The notes beneath the pieces are model-generated. The model was not told where the DNA came from, searched no databases, and saw nothing but the letters and a program-made list of their open reading frames with translations. From Lepeophtheirus salmonis (lineage: Eukaryota > Arthropoda > Copepoda > Siphonostomatoida > Caligidae): 64,000 nucleotides of DNA. This document shows, in pieces, positions 11,310-21,804 of the stretch (the stretch's first letter is position 1; the number at the start of each line of letters is the position of its first letter). A program made the position numbers and the translations under genes. The stretch is from NCBI RefSeq assembly GCF_016086655.4, contig NC_052141.2, positions 11,718,001-11,782,000 on the forward strand, written 5' to 3'.

Positions 11310-11660
11310 TCAATCACTTCTTGACCATCATGGACCCCTCCCAATGTCCAAAAATACGCCCATCCCTCAGGTTGTGCTGATTAAATACTGGACCCCGAAA
11401 CAGTTTAAATTTTTACCCCGCCGCATTTTTATGCATCAGGGACCCCTTCTAATATGCTATAATACACCAGCCCTCAGGTAATACAGATGATCTAAGGGGC
11501 CCAAGTCAACAAATAACCCTTCTAATATCCCATAATACACCTCTTCCCACAGGTTGTATGATAATCTGCTGGGCCTCAAGGCATATTAAATTCCTCCGCT
11601 GCCCCTGACGTTGGTAATATCATAAAATCTTTCCTTATCGCTTCTTGAGGCTCAGAGAGG
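11310..11660. repeat. GC-richer tandem repeat, about three units of 75-110 bp
   Basis: The phrase CCTTCTAATATSCYATAATACACC recurs near 11444 and 11516, with a diverged version (CCTCCCAATGTCCAAAAATACG) near 11336. In each unit it is followed by a CCCTCAGGT/CACAGGT block, a TGATNATCTR block and a GGGCCCAAG or GGACCCCGAAAC block. The 114-codon plus frame here (11137-11481) is therefore repeat-derived and not called as a gene. Confidence 0.6.
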
Positions 11661-11664
11661 TGGC

Positions 11665-12355
11665 GAAAGATAAATTTAATTTCACTCTGGGATCAGCAGT
11701 TTCCCTGCACAAAACATCGGCCAGAATGTATTATAACATTTTAAAAGATGTCCTGGATACTTAGACATACGTCAGGGGTATAATTTAAACTAATTGGGGC
11801 CCGGAAGTTTCCTTGTTCGTAATATGTTTTCGAGAATTTTCGATTTGAATTTTTGAAAATATTTTCCCCTGTTTATCGGTTTGAACGAAGTTTTGAGTGA
11901 AAGAAAAATCAATCATTCACAAAAATTTACTTAACTTATTTGTAAAATGTTGAATGTCAATTTTGAATTCATATGTGATTATATTTAATTTGAAAGCATC
12001 CAATTCTGGGGAAATTCATTTTAGAGGTTAAACAGTCACCCTAATTTAAGAGTTTTCCTCGGTTTTTCATTTTTTTAAAGGCTAAATAGTTATGAGTTTA
12101 TTTATAATACAGTATTGGGCTTATAGCTGTTCCGTAACAAATTTGATTTCAATCAAATTTGTTCAAAGTAGAAATATTTCAATTTTTAGTGCTAGAATTT
12201 ATGATATATTCCGAGATAATCTCTCTATATAGGTTTAATGGATATATTTCCTTGGTCCTTTATGATTTTTCTCATAAATATCGCAAGATATATTTATTAT
12301 TTTTTAATATTCTTGTTCAGCCATTCTTTGTCAATATAAACATTCCGTAAATTCA
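11665..12355. other. No feature recognised
   Basis: AT-rich. No coding similarity or repeat pair was found. Confidence 0.4.
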
Positions 12356-12360
12356 TCATC

Positions 12361-12475
12361 ATGAGTGAGAAAAAATCCAAAAGGCAGAGCATCTCAGATA
12401 TCCGAGATGCTGAACTTGAAGTGGTGAGGATTATTAACATTGTGAAGTTCTCTATGCCGTAACTTTGGTACGTTC
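12361..12475 (+). pseudogene. Tc1-like transposase N-terminal fragment
   Basis: From ATG 12361 the frame reads MSEKKSKRQSI, then RDAELEVVRIINIVKFS, then stops. This resembles the first DNA-binding helix of a Tc1-like transposase. The DNA string GATGCTGAACTTGAAGTGG is shared exactly with the minus strand of the remnant at 25735-25990, so both derive from one family. Nothing recognisable as linker or catalytic core follows. Confidence 0.6.
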
Positions 12476-12479
12476 TTTT

Positions 12480-13295
12480 GGGCGAACACGGACCCTTAGG
12501 TAGCTAATATTTTTGGATAGCTTGTTCAGACCTAAACCAGTTGAAAGAAAAAAAAATCAAAGTTAATTGAGGAATTCGGGGTCCCAAATATTTGGAAACA
12601 AAACACAAAACTATTTGTGGGATCAAAAAATTATTCAAGCAATTGCCAAGGGACCATCTGGCGAAGGCCTGCTTGCACTTTCAGCCTCGTATAGAGGTGA
12701 TTTTATTCAACTAAATAAATAAGAATTTATCAGCCTTCAGAATCTGGTTTTATTCCTTTATATTTGCGGCACAGATAGCTTACGCACCCTGTATATAGAT
12801 TGAACATAAAAACATGTTGAGGCCTATACCTTAATAATCATAATAATGGCTTTACTTAAACATCAATATAATTTAACGCACAACTCTAAGGAAGAAGGAG
12901 GAGGAACCCTTTGCAATAAAATAATTGCAATCATTTTTGTATGATTTAATTTTATTTTCTGCATTGACTCTTGCGTTAAAAATACGAGTAATAATTCTTC
13001 TATTTCATTTAATGGCGATTTGAAAGTGTAATTTTTTTTACCTACGTGATCATAGTTGAGAAATAGATAATAGTTCTACATATGTATTTAATGTATTGCA
13101 AGCAAAATATACCCACATAACTATGTAGTAATCAGGGCTGAAAAGAAAAACTTAATTATGCAAAATGTTGTCTGACATATTGTGCATATCTCTCAACCTT
13201 TCCTTCTTAAAAAAGAAACAGATAAAAAGGTCTATATTTTTATTATGTGTCATTTTTATGGCAAACTTTTGAAGCAAACGTGGTTAATTCAACAA
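12480..13295. other. No feature recognised
   Basis: A CACCCTGTATATA string near 12787 could be a transposon edge, but I could not pair it. The rest shows nothing. Confidence 0.35.
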
Positions 13296-13299
13296 CTTC

Positions 13300-13945
13300 C
13301 TACACTTTTTGTTGAAAATATTCCCCTCCATTCTGTATGATGGCTTCAATAAAGGGACGATCAGAAGCGCAACTGGCCTTAATGATGTCCAAGGGCGTGT
13401 TGTTCTACTCCTCCGCGATCACAGCTTTATGGTCATCGACATTCGTATGAAAAGATTTTTCTTCCTGCCCTGTAAGACACACTAAAGAGAAAAGTCCAGG
13501 CCTGCAGAAAAGCTGCACCTTCTTGGACGTGTGTCCTGAGGCGCCGTCTTGGGTAAACACATTGTTGTCTTGGAGAAAGTACTCTTCAACCATGGCAAGA
13601 CATGGTCCCTGAGGAACTGGTTGTAGAAGTCCTTGTTGACTTTCTCGTAGTGGGAAGGCATCTTGATGCCGTCGGACGCTACGACGATGAGGACCATGAC
13701 CTAAACAGGGCCTGAGATTTTGATTCAGTCAAGAAGCAATCATTTCTCCTGTTCAGAACAGCGTCCACTGTGAAGATCTTCTTGTCGGTGATCGACATGC
13801 ATGTGGACGAGATCTCAAACCCTCTGTGCTTGTTGCTCAAAAACAAAACAATCCTCAAATTGTAGATTTTGTTCGTTCTTTTGAATGGCACGAAGTACAA
13901 AATTGTCAGACTTTTAGAACTGAAGCTAGACAACCTAGACAAGAG
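13300..13945 (-). pseudogene. Tc1/mariner transposase, central and C-terminal part
   Basis: The minus-strand frames give, in order, KIFTVDAVLNRRND (catalytic block with the first acidic residue altered in context), then VMVLIVVASDGIKMPSHY, then VNKDFYNQFLRDHVLPWLKS. These are followed by NNVFTQDGASGHTSKKVQ (second catalytic aspartate) and, near 13310-13360, RPFIEAIIQNGGEYF as the C-terminus. Three frameshifts separate these pieces. The usual SPDLNP segment between QDGA and the C-terminus is not legible and seems deleted. The N-terminal DNA-binding half is absent upstream of 13945. Confidence 0.82.
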
Positions 13946-14019
13946 GTTTTTAATTTTTGAGTCCTAACTCTGTATTTAGTATTTAGGAGGGTTATAGCTA
14001 GATTTGCAAATCGTTAATA

Positions 14020-14560
14020 TTTTAGGAATGTTCTAGAGGAGAGCAGCTTAGCTGTTATGGCGTTCTATTATATCAGCTGCAAGCAACCGTGAAAGGAAGA
14101 AAATACACAAGAAGTCCACTCCGTATATAGCAATGGTATTCATTTTGAAATTGTTTGTGAATAGCCATGGATTTTTGAAATTAAAAAAAAAATCTAGAAA
14201 TTTATAATACTTCGGACGCTCCTTGATATTGGCAGGAATTAGGGGGATATCGATCCTTAGTTCTACTCCAAGTCTGAAAAAACTTCCGCTTATAACTTCT
14301 ATGCAAACCACCATTGTTCTGTAGTGAAAATAATATTATTATACACTGGTAATTTAAAATAGAGAAAACCGAAAATGAACTTGAATAATATGTTGGAGGA
14401 GAACACCTTATCTGTCATGACGTTTTATTAGATTACCTCGTAGGAAAAGTGAGAGAAAGGAAATAATGATAAATCCCACTCCATATATTGCAAGGACATA
14501 TAGGCTGGAACTATTCTAATATTCATCTTCTATTCTACTTCGAGTCATACAAGGACTTAC
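14020..14560. repeat. Direct duplication, unit about 110-150 bp, offset about 360 bp
   Basis: The block GAGGAGAGCAGCTTAGCTGT near 14036 is repeated in diverged form as GGAGGAGAACACCTTATCTG near 14395. Both are followed by TTATGGCGTTCTATTA versus TCATGACGTTTTATTA, by an AAGTCCACTCC-like string and by an ATATAxxGCAA block. The minus-strand 88-codon frame at 14048-14314 falls in one copy and is not supported as a gene. Confidence 0.55.
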
Positions 14561-14564
14561 AAGT

Positions 14565-15015
14565 AATTAAAACTCCTGAGGAAACTCTCAATGTTACGCT
14601 TTGTCTTTCATAAACACACACACTAGTTATCAAGTATATTATTTTTGGTGAAACAATAAGGGCAGTAGAAGTGTATCTCATTGTACTATTGACTCTTCCC
14701 AAATTTTTAAATCCTCGAGCAATCGTACCATATTAAAAACTTTAGACACTGGGAATCAGAATGAAACATGGCCTTAGCTATGTAACTCCTTATTCTGAAC
14801 AAAGTATATATTTGTCTCCGTTTTTGAAATAAATTCACTATGCGTTTTTATCACTGGACATATGTAGTTACATTATTATATTGTAGTTTAGTTTTGGATA
14901 TCAATTTGATCATAATTTTTAGAAACAGAAATTTGTCATTCAAGACTGAACTGCTCCAAAAAAATATGTTTGGAGCAAATCTTAACACTAGTAAATATGA
15001 AGACTCTGATCATAT
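14565..15015. other. No feature recognised
   Basis: The 76-codon plus frame at 14840-15070 has no family resemblance. No repeat was identified. Confidence 0.35.
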
Positions 15016-15019
15016 AACT

Positions 15020-15960
15020 TCCTTTTTTATATTGTGTGGCAATCAGGCTGTCGAAATAGTAGGGAAATAAGCAGGGTTTCATTATAGAAGTGAGATTCTA
15101 AAGTTTTCTTCATAATACAGTCAGTCGCTATCATTTGTTGGTGTTGTGTGGAACGTACATACATACATTTGACATTCAAATAAAATATTGCCACAAAATA
15201 TTTTGACAGAATATTTTATTTAATTAAACTAATTGGTATTTAGCTATTGAGCTTTTATTGGTGCTATCTATGCAAATCAGCTAATTACTTTAATATACAA
15301 AAAAAAAACCATTTTTTCCATTCATTTTCATAATATAAAATTTGTAAAATAATTCGCGAGAGTTAAAACCTAGCCATGAAATCCAGTGTCATCATGGAAC
15401 AACTCCAAATTGTTGTAATTTGTTCAAATCAAGAAATTGAACCCACATTTATTCTGGAAAAACGTACCTGTTTTTTACCTTTACAGAATGACTAATTACT
15501 TAATCAATTAATCAACTACAATTATGAAATAAGATATGTAGATATTATCATTTTATTTTTTTTGTTTAATGAACTATCCCTCTAAAATCAATCCATGAAA
15601 ACTAATCTAAAGACAAAAAATAAGTGAAAACATCTATGTATTAAAATGACTAAGTTCGATTGATTCAATTATGGGGGACGTCATCGGATAATAAAGGTTG
15701 AGAGTTAACATTCATGTTACCAGATTTGGTATCATGAAAGGTTTTTAATTTGGTCCAATTTTTTCAAATAGAGTAATTCAAACGGAAAACCAACATTTTC
15801 ATGACTTTTTCAAAATCACTAATATCTAATTAACTAATCTACTATGAATCAATAATTATATAATAACATATGTTGCCCATTTAATTTTGCATCTTTTTGT
15901 ACAGGATTACTATCCCTCCATAACCTTTTAATAATAAAAAATATTTAAAGAAAACAAAAA
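15020..15960. repeat. Dispersed repeat family A, two tandem units
   Basis: The stretch containing CAGTCAGTCGCTATCAT, TATTTTATTTAATTAAACTA, GCTTTTATTGGTGCTAT, a TTTGTAAAATAATTCG block and TTGTAATTTGTTCAAATC is repeated at 29150-29580 and 29690-30120. Within this locus the tail of the unit recurs about 330 bp downstream (GATTTGGTATCATGAAAGG near 15723, then AACTATCCCTCTAAAAT and ATTACTATCCCTCCATAA-type blocks near 15570 and 15907). It is non-coding, and I found no TIRs. Confidence 0.6.
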
Positions 15961-16224
15961 AATTACAGAAATTACGCGTATTAACATATCAAAGTTTTGT
16001 TTAATCAGGGTATAATTAATGGTTAGTGATGTAAAGCGTATGTATCGTATGTTTTAACCGAGCCGTTTTTTTGGAATTATATTCAAAACATCATTGATGT
16101 GGGCTTGTAAAAGACGGAGCATAACCCTGATGATTTGTTCCGGAGTTATAATTGTAAGTCCTTTTTGGACTCAAAGTAGTATTGGGGATCGACATCGGAG
16201 TAATTCTTGCGAGTTTCATTTTTT

Positions 16225-16345
16225 ATTTCAGAAAAATTTAATTTATCGAATGTTTTCCCCAAAAATTTAATTTTTTTTGGAAAAAAAATCAAAAAATCCA
16301 AAAACCAAGCTCATCCCAAAATCGCATCCTGCATAGGCCCTTGAG
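16225..16345. repeat. Edge of an AT-array repeat
   Basis: AATTTTTTTTGGAAAAAAAA and a short AT run are followed by CCAAAAACCAAGCTCATCCC and ATCCTGCATAGGCCC. This matches the GC-richer right edge seen in the other AT-array elements (CCAAGTCCTCCCC near 54578). Confidence 0.5.
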
Positions 16346-16689
16346 GTTGCTTCACCTTGTATGTACCTACATGAGTCTTATGATATTTGAGGGCCAACAT
16401 CACTTGGCGAAATTTACCTTCATGTCTAATCATAAATCATCTTTTTAAACATGCATTAATATTTATTCGTACGTTCCAACTTTTTCCTTTGTTCACTCAG
16501 GTGGAAAAGTTTTTTTTTTTTTTTTTTCCATGTACATATCTATCTATGTATTCAGTCTTTTCGTCATCTTTTTTTTTTAGTATTAATGTTCACTCTCTCC
16601 ATCATCTACGACTCCTTCCTTGTCGTGTTTCTAGTTATATGAACATTCAATCAAAGAGAAAGAGAGATCTTCTAATATAAGTAAAGGAG

Positions 16690-17427
16690 ACATGCGGGAG
16701 TTGTCAGGAACGCCCACAGGGGGACGGCTGGAAGGGCTGTAGCTTGTCCGCCTAAATTAAGAATTTTTTGCTTTTTACTAGCAAATGTTATATATTTTTT
16801 CAGTTTTTTCTCCAAAATAATTATTTTTCTGTAAATTCTATGGATTTTTGAAATTTATTTCCAAAAAGTGTATTTTTTTGTAAACAGCTATGGATTTTTG
16901 ATATTTTCTTTCCAAAAAAAAAATTAATTTTATGAGAATAACTATGGATTTTTGAACTTTTTTTTCTTTAAATTTTATATTTGAAGTTTTTTTCAAAATA
17001 ATTATATTTTTTGGGAATATGGGTTTTGCAATTTTTTTCCAAAAATTTTATTTTTTGGAAATTTTTTCCTCAGAATTTCATTTTGCAAATTATTTTCCTT
17101 AAAATTAATTTTTTAGTGAATGGCTGTTGATTTTTGATTTTTTTTTCTCAGAAATTGATTCCTTGTTAGTTTTTTTGTTTATAATTTGATATTTGAAATT
17201 TAATTTTTTAAATATTTTTTAATAAAAATTAAATTTTTGGTAATAGCTATAGACTTTTGAAATATTTTTTCAAAAAGTTTAATATTTTGTGGAAAGCTGC
17301 GGGCTTTTTTTTTCTGAAAATTTAATATTTTAAATTTTTTTCCTAAAAATTTAAATTCTTGGAATTTGTTTCAAAAAAGTTATAAAAAAAAGCTCTCCCA
17401 AAAATATAATCCTGGTACGCCCATGGT
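16690..17427. repeat. AT-array repeat with GC-richer, inverted-looking ends
   Basis: The left edge reads CAGGAACGCCCACAGGGGG and then GGAAGGGCTGTAGC. The interior repeats a unit of about 50 bp resembling AGCTATGGATTTTTGAAATT followed by TTTTTCCAAAAA. The right edge reads GCTCTCCCAAAAATATAATC and then CTGGTACGCCCATGG. The GNACGCCC string at the left edge and the GTACGCCC string at the right edge hint at related termini. There is no coding capacity. Confidence 0.6.
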
Positions 17428-17429
17428 TA

Positions 17430-18350
17430 TAGTGTTGTGTCGGTCCTTATTTTGGATTGAAAACTGCAGTTCAGTCCTAAATTTCAGTTCTAAAACTTAT
17501 AAATTTCGGTCCTTGATAACTTCACTTCACTTCACTTAACTTTTTTTTTATTTTTTATTTAATAAATTCTATTAACGGCAATCCGAAGCATTTAAGGTCT
17601 GAAGCACTGATCTCAAGAACTGATTGGAGTGTAACTATTACTGTAATGGACTGAATAAAATTAGACTGCACATAACTAAACAGTTGCCAGAGGCAAATAT
17701 AGGACTGATCTACATCTTCTCGGAGACGTAAATATTCGCGTACGTATCGGTTTCCCAAAGATTCGAATCCTGAACCAAAACCAGAAAAACAGATATTGTC
17801 TCGCAGTTTATGAGCATTAGACTCAAATTTGGGACCTTAATAAAAAAAGGGCCCGGATTACGGTTACATTGTGCCTTGCAACTTAAACTCCGAAAAACTA
17901 CAAAAAAAAAAAACCCAAAATCTGTTGGCAGTTAGACGATATTTCCCATTAGAGTTGTGTATGTCCTTATCTAGGACTGAAGACTCAATTCCTCTCTACT
18001 TTAGTCTCAGTCCAGTCGTACATATCAGTCCTACAAACTTATAAAGTCCAGTCCTGAATGGCGTCACTCAACTTTTCTTCTTCTTTTATTAATCAGATCT
18101 ATGTAGTACTGACGTCCCAAGAGATAACAATATCAGAAATATGTTGCTGTTAGTGTTGAGGCTCAATCCAAGACCTTTTTTTTCTGGTTCGATTTTAAGT
18201 GATTTTTTTTGTCCACATTTAGGCAACATTTCGGTGGTTTGGACCGTGTTATCAGACCGTAGCTCGAAATTTAATTGTTTTTAAATCGTGGACTGATATT
18301 TTAGGTTTCAATTTATCAACCGATTTTCAAACCTTATTTATGGACTGATT
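17430..18350. repeat. Dispersed GGTCC/AGGACT repeats, two direct copies plus a CGGTC-type segment
   Basis: GTTGTGTCGGTCCTTATTTT near 17443 and GTTGTGTATGTCCTTATCTA near 17954 start two diverged copies. Both continue through a GACTGAAGACT-like block, TTTCAGT/TCAGTCC strings, ACTTATAAA and a CACTTAACTTTT-like end. The region 18165-18345 (TGGACCGTGTTATCAGACCG, then AAATCGTGGACTGAT) resembles 57420-57560 and 57925-58070. Confidence 0.5.
17690..17900. repeat. Dispersed repeat family B, copy 1
   Basis: TATCGGTTTCCCAAAGATTCG followed by AATCCTGAACC, a GTTTATGAGCATTAGAC block and a GGATTACGGTTAC end resemble 18470-18590 and 30640-30780. Confidence 0.45.
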
Positions 18351-18419
18351 TATAAAACACATTTAATTGCAGTGGACGTTATTATAGGTAAGGATAGGAG
18401 GAATCCACAATTTTCTCGC

Positions 18420-18965
18420 ATTTGGGTTGTATTGTATCCTTAACATAATTATTCGAGTAAATATCGGGATCCCAAACTTTTGGATCCAGATCCGAAATAA
18501 ATGTTGGATGGATAATTTTACGGTTTTTATGAGCGTTATACTTAAAGTTTGTACCTAATTAAAATAGGATCGTGATTAAGGTTACATTTTTAATATTTTC
18601 TGATGCCGAAACAATGAATAAAACTACTCTTAGAACAAAATTATTAGTTAGTATTATAATTATTGTTATGAAACTTTAAAATAACCACAAAATACATCTG
18701 TTTATGTAGATGTAGCTCCGAGACGAATAAAGGTAAATAGAGAGGCTACGTTGGATATTGAGAATATCTATAATTTAAAATTAGGATGAAGTATTAAGCA
18801 ATAAAATAAGATTTTAAAGGTCCGAATAATACCTGGTATTTTTTAAGACCCGTAAAAACTGAGTACCCCAAGCCAATTCAGGTCTCGGATCTTTTTGGAT
18901 AATACAAGTTTGGTTATACTGTATCTATGTAATTCAGATCCGGGTCCACACACCCTGTCCTATCT
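18420..18965. repeat. Dispersed repeat family B, longest copy
   Basis: The hallmark is GGGATCCCAAACTTTTGGAT followed by CCAGATCCGAAA near 18467, shared with GGGTACCCAAACTTTTGGAT near 30656. The distal part (GACCCGTAAAAACTGAGTA near 18847, then AATTCAGATCCGGGTC near 18931) matches 34063-34180. It is about 540 bp, non-coding, with the type of superfamily unresolved. Confidence 0.5.
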
Positions 18966-20135
18966 CTAATAGCAGGTTGATGTTTACAATATTAAACCAC
19001 ATATTACGTCATCAACAATTTATAGAAATCTGGCTATCCCCAAGATACTTAACGACAAGGTAGGTCAATCATCATTTTTTTTAACCTCTCCAGGCAGATA
19101 TGACGTCAAGACGAGGAATAAAAGCGCCCCTTAGCTGAATGAAACATAATATGGTCAGCTATTTGTGTTTACGAGTTCATTAATTATATTTATATATTCA
19201 GATATTTTATATATATATGAGGTCACAGAATTGGGCGTGTGGATCAATAAAATTTTCATGAAAAGAGAGTCTCTTATCTACCTTGTCTCTAAGTATCTTG
19301 GCTAGACCGAATTTTAAATTAGATCGATCCAGATTTATTTTGTCGTAATATTGATGACAGATCGAATTTTCGTAATTCGATAGAGATCAATTTAGGGCAA
19401 ACTTTTTTTAAATGTCCAGATCTAGGATTTTCAAACCGAAACCCCACAATAGTTGGGATACTGTGTAACATTTTGGCATGTCTAATGTAAGTCAAACCAG
19501 CTCTGGAGTACTTGAGCTTTATACCAAAAGTTATTCAACAATTCCCGGCCCTCTTCTATTTATTTGTATGCCGTGCAAAAGTTATTTCCATCTCAAGATT
19601 TACTCGACAGTACATACACAGATCAAAAATTCGACCATAATGATATGCCATTTCCGTGCTAGATAATATTTATTTAATATTCCTCAAATCATGAACGAGT
19701 ATTTTACATACAAATCTGGTTTTTGAATATCTTTCATTGAAAACATATATGTATATCTTTGTGGACTCTTAAGAGTCTCGTAATTTATCTAATAATAAGA
19801 AGCTTGTTTCAATCTTTTTATGTTAAATATATAGTTTAAAATATCAGCCTAGCATATAACAGTAAAAAACACTATGGACATATTTTAAGGTCAGCTTCCC
19901 ACTGATTACTACAATCATTTAATGTAAAAGATAAACTAAAGTATATTGATCTGCATCAATTTTTCCTTGATTAAAATACACCAAATACGATATAATATCA
20001 AGGACACTTTTATCAAGTCATGATCAATGTCAGCTGATGTTACGTAATAGTGATTGATTGACTGGTTTATTTGAAATATCATTTGCTGAATCAGCATTCT
20101 GTACGTTAATTATGTATCCATATAATATGAATCAT
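18966..20135. other. AT-rich interval with one CGGTC-type repeat fragment
   Basis: The segment 19295-19450 (GCTAGACCGAATTTTAAATT, then TTTCAAACCGAAACCCCAC) belongs to the same loose family as 58000-59170. I see nothing else, and the small frame at 19478-19666 is not supported. Confidence 0.4.
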
Positions 20136-20139
20136 TCTT

Positions 20140-20690
20140 ACTCATGTCATAAATTGCATTATAATTGAATCATACGATATCTTATAGGCTCAGAGTTGAT
20201 GTTTTTACTACTTAAAATCAACAATTTTCCAATAAATCTGCATGAAACTTTATCAAATGGCTTTAGGATAAAGAACACCTTAATAATTGCATTTAATACT
20301 TCTCAATACAAAGGATGTACTCTGATATTTGAAAATAATCGAGGTAATATGTATTGAAATTCCCTATGAAATGTCTAAACTTGTACAATTATTTTTAATT
20401 AGAGAAAAATATCTAATATTTAATTTTGTGTTTACAATATGGTAACAAGATTGTATAAATATGTAATAACCTATCTTAGCGTCAAATATATATATAATTA
20501 AGCATTTGAGGAATATATCTTTGATAAACAGAAGGGTTTTAAAAGTCCTTTCATTTGTTGGTATCATTTTGATGTGATCTAATAATTCATTATTTCCTTA
20601 ATATTAATGAAAAAAACGTGTCCATTGCTATAAAACTTGGGGTTTATGCGCCTAAAATGGCCAATATTTTCATTCTTGGCTTCACATAAA
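20140..20690. repeat. Dispersed repeat family C, copy 1
   Basis: Roughly 550 bp are similar to 49240-49850. Shared landmarks in order are TGCATTATAATTGAATCA, AACTTTATCAAATGGCTT, a TTGTACAATTATTT block, TAGAGAAAAATAT, TTTACAATATGG, a CCTTTxATTTxTTG block and TTTTGATGTGATCTAATAAT. It is non-coding. Confidence 0.55.
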
Positions 20691-20958
20691 AAGCTCTATA
20701 TATTTAGCAAGGAATTACTCAATTTTCTCTGAGTTCAACAGAGACTTGCACAAATAACTCCTCAGGGTTACTATCCGCCATTCTTGAGGCCACAAACTTG
20801 TGGTTACACTTTATACTCATATTTTCCCCTTCCAGAATGGAAGAACGGAACAGCTTATAAAAATTTAAAAAAACAAAAGAACACTCTTCACGTTTCCAAC
20901 AAGAGAAAAACTAATAAAAAAAAGCATGTTTTAATACATTTTAGTGTCTGATATAATA

Positions 20959-21797
20959 GGTTGGAGAAAAATTAATTTCGTATTTCCCGCTTTTTCTAAA
21001 AAATAAGTATATCTTGTTCACTATTGGTTACATCTAACCAATTTATAAAGTTTTGTAAAGCTGTGAGTGTAAACTAGAAACGCTTTTTTTGTACAGTATT
21101 GCACTTGATCGGTTCAGTCGTTAATTATCGTGCGTCGAGTATGGAGGTATCAAAGGAAAAAAGTTGCCATATTTTACATTTTTACAACCTGATAAAAACT
21201 TGTCGAAAGTGACCAAGAAAATTTGTAATGGATACGGGGTCGATACTCTTTTGGTTCGTATTGCACAACAGTGGTTCAAGTGATTTCGTTCTAGTGGTGT
21301 GGAAGTGAATTATGCACTAAACAATGGCAGGTCTGTCGTCAAAATTGTGGATAACCTCATGGTAAATTTCGTGATAGAGCGTCAGGTTAGTAGTCGTGGT
21401 ATCTTCCAGGAGCTGAACATTGATCACCAAACCGTTTTGAACTATTTGCAGAAGGCTGGATTCTGTTTCATCAAGACAACGATTGTCTCTGCAAATCTTT
21501 AATGACGCAACAGAAACTCTGAAAGCTCGGAGGTGAAGTTCTTATGCATCCACTCCACAGCCTGGACCTGACACCAAGTGACTACCACTTGTTTCTGTCT
21601 ATGCCCAACGTGCTTACGGTACAAATTTGGACTCAATGAGGCCTATGAAAATCGTTTGTCTGAGTTTTTTTACCTACAGGGACTTCTACAAGACGGGCAT
21701 TATGAAGAAATAATGCTTGAGTTAAATCGGATGGTTGTAACACTTCTTATAGAGCATTGAAATAAAGCGAAAAATATCAAGTTACTTTTTCCCAACA
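20959..21797 (+). mobile_element. Mariner element, internally deleted, with TIRs and TA duplication
   Basis: The left end from the TA at 20957 reads TAGGTTGGAGAAAAATTAAT. The reverse complement of the right end, ending at the TA 21798-21799, reads TATGTTGGGAAAAAGTAACT. These are imperfect TIRs of about 28 bp with TA on both sides, as mariners have. Total length is about 0.84 kb compared with about 1.3 kb for full-length mariners, which matches the missing middle of the transposase inside. Confidence 0.82.
21140..21760 (+). pseudogene. Mariner transposase with central deletion
   Basis: The protein opens MEVSKEKSCHILHFYNLIKT near 21140. It continues in shifted frames through a VDTLLVRIAQQWFK-like helix, a SGRSVVKIVDNLM remnant of the GRPxxE linker, and then ERQVSSRGIFQELNIDHQTV and NYLQKAGF, the second helix-turn-helix. 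It then jumps to a C-terminal part with a VLMHPLHSLDLTPSDYHLF-like string (third catalytic motif, SPDLAPSDYHLF in intact relatives) and an ENRLSEFF tail. The segment with the first two catalytic aspartates is missing. Frameshifts occur near 21170, 21290 and 21500. The family is the one whose N-terminus also appears at 24865-25053. Confidence 0.85.
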
Positions 21798-21804
21798 TAA
21801 TATA

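Noticed and set aside
17755..17780. GATTCGAATCCTGAACC resembling a tRNA T-loop
   Set aside because: No acceptor, D or anticodon stem can be formed around it, and it lies in dispersed repeat family B.
20364..20567. 67-codon minus frame
   Set aside because: It lies in dispersed repeat family C and is not preserved in the second copy at 49.5 kb.
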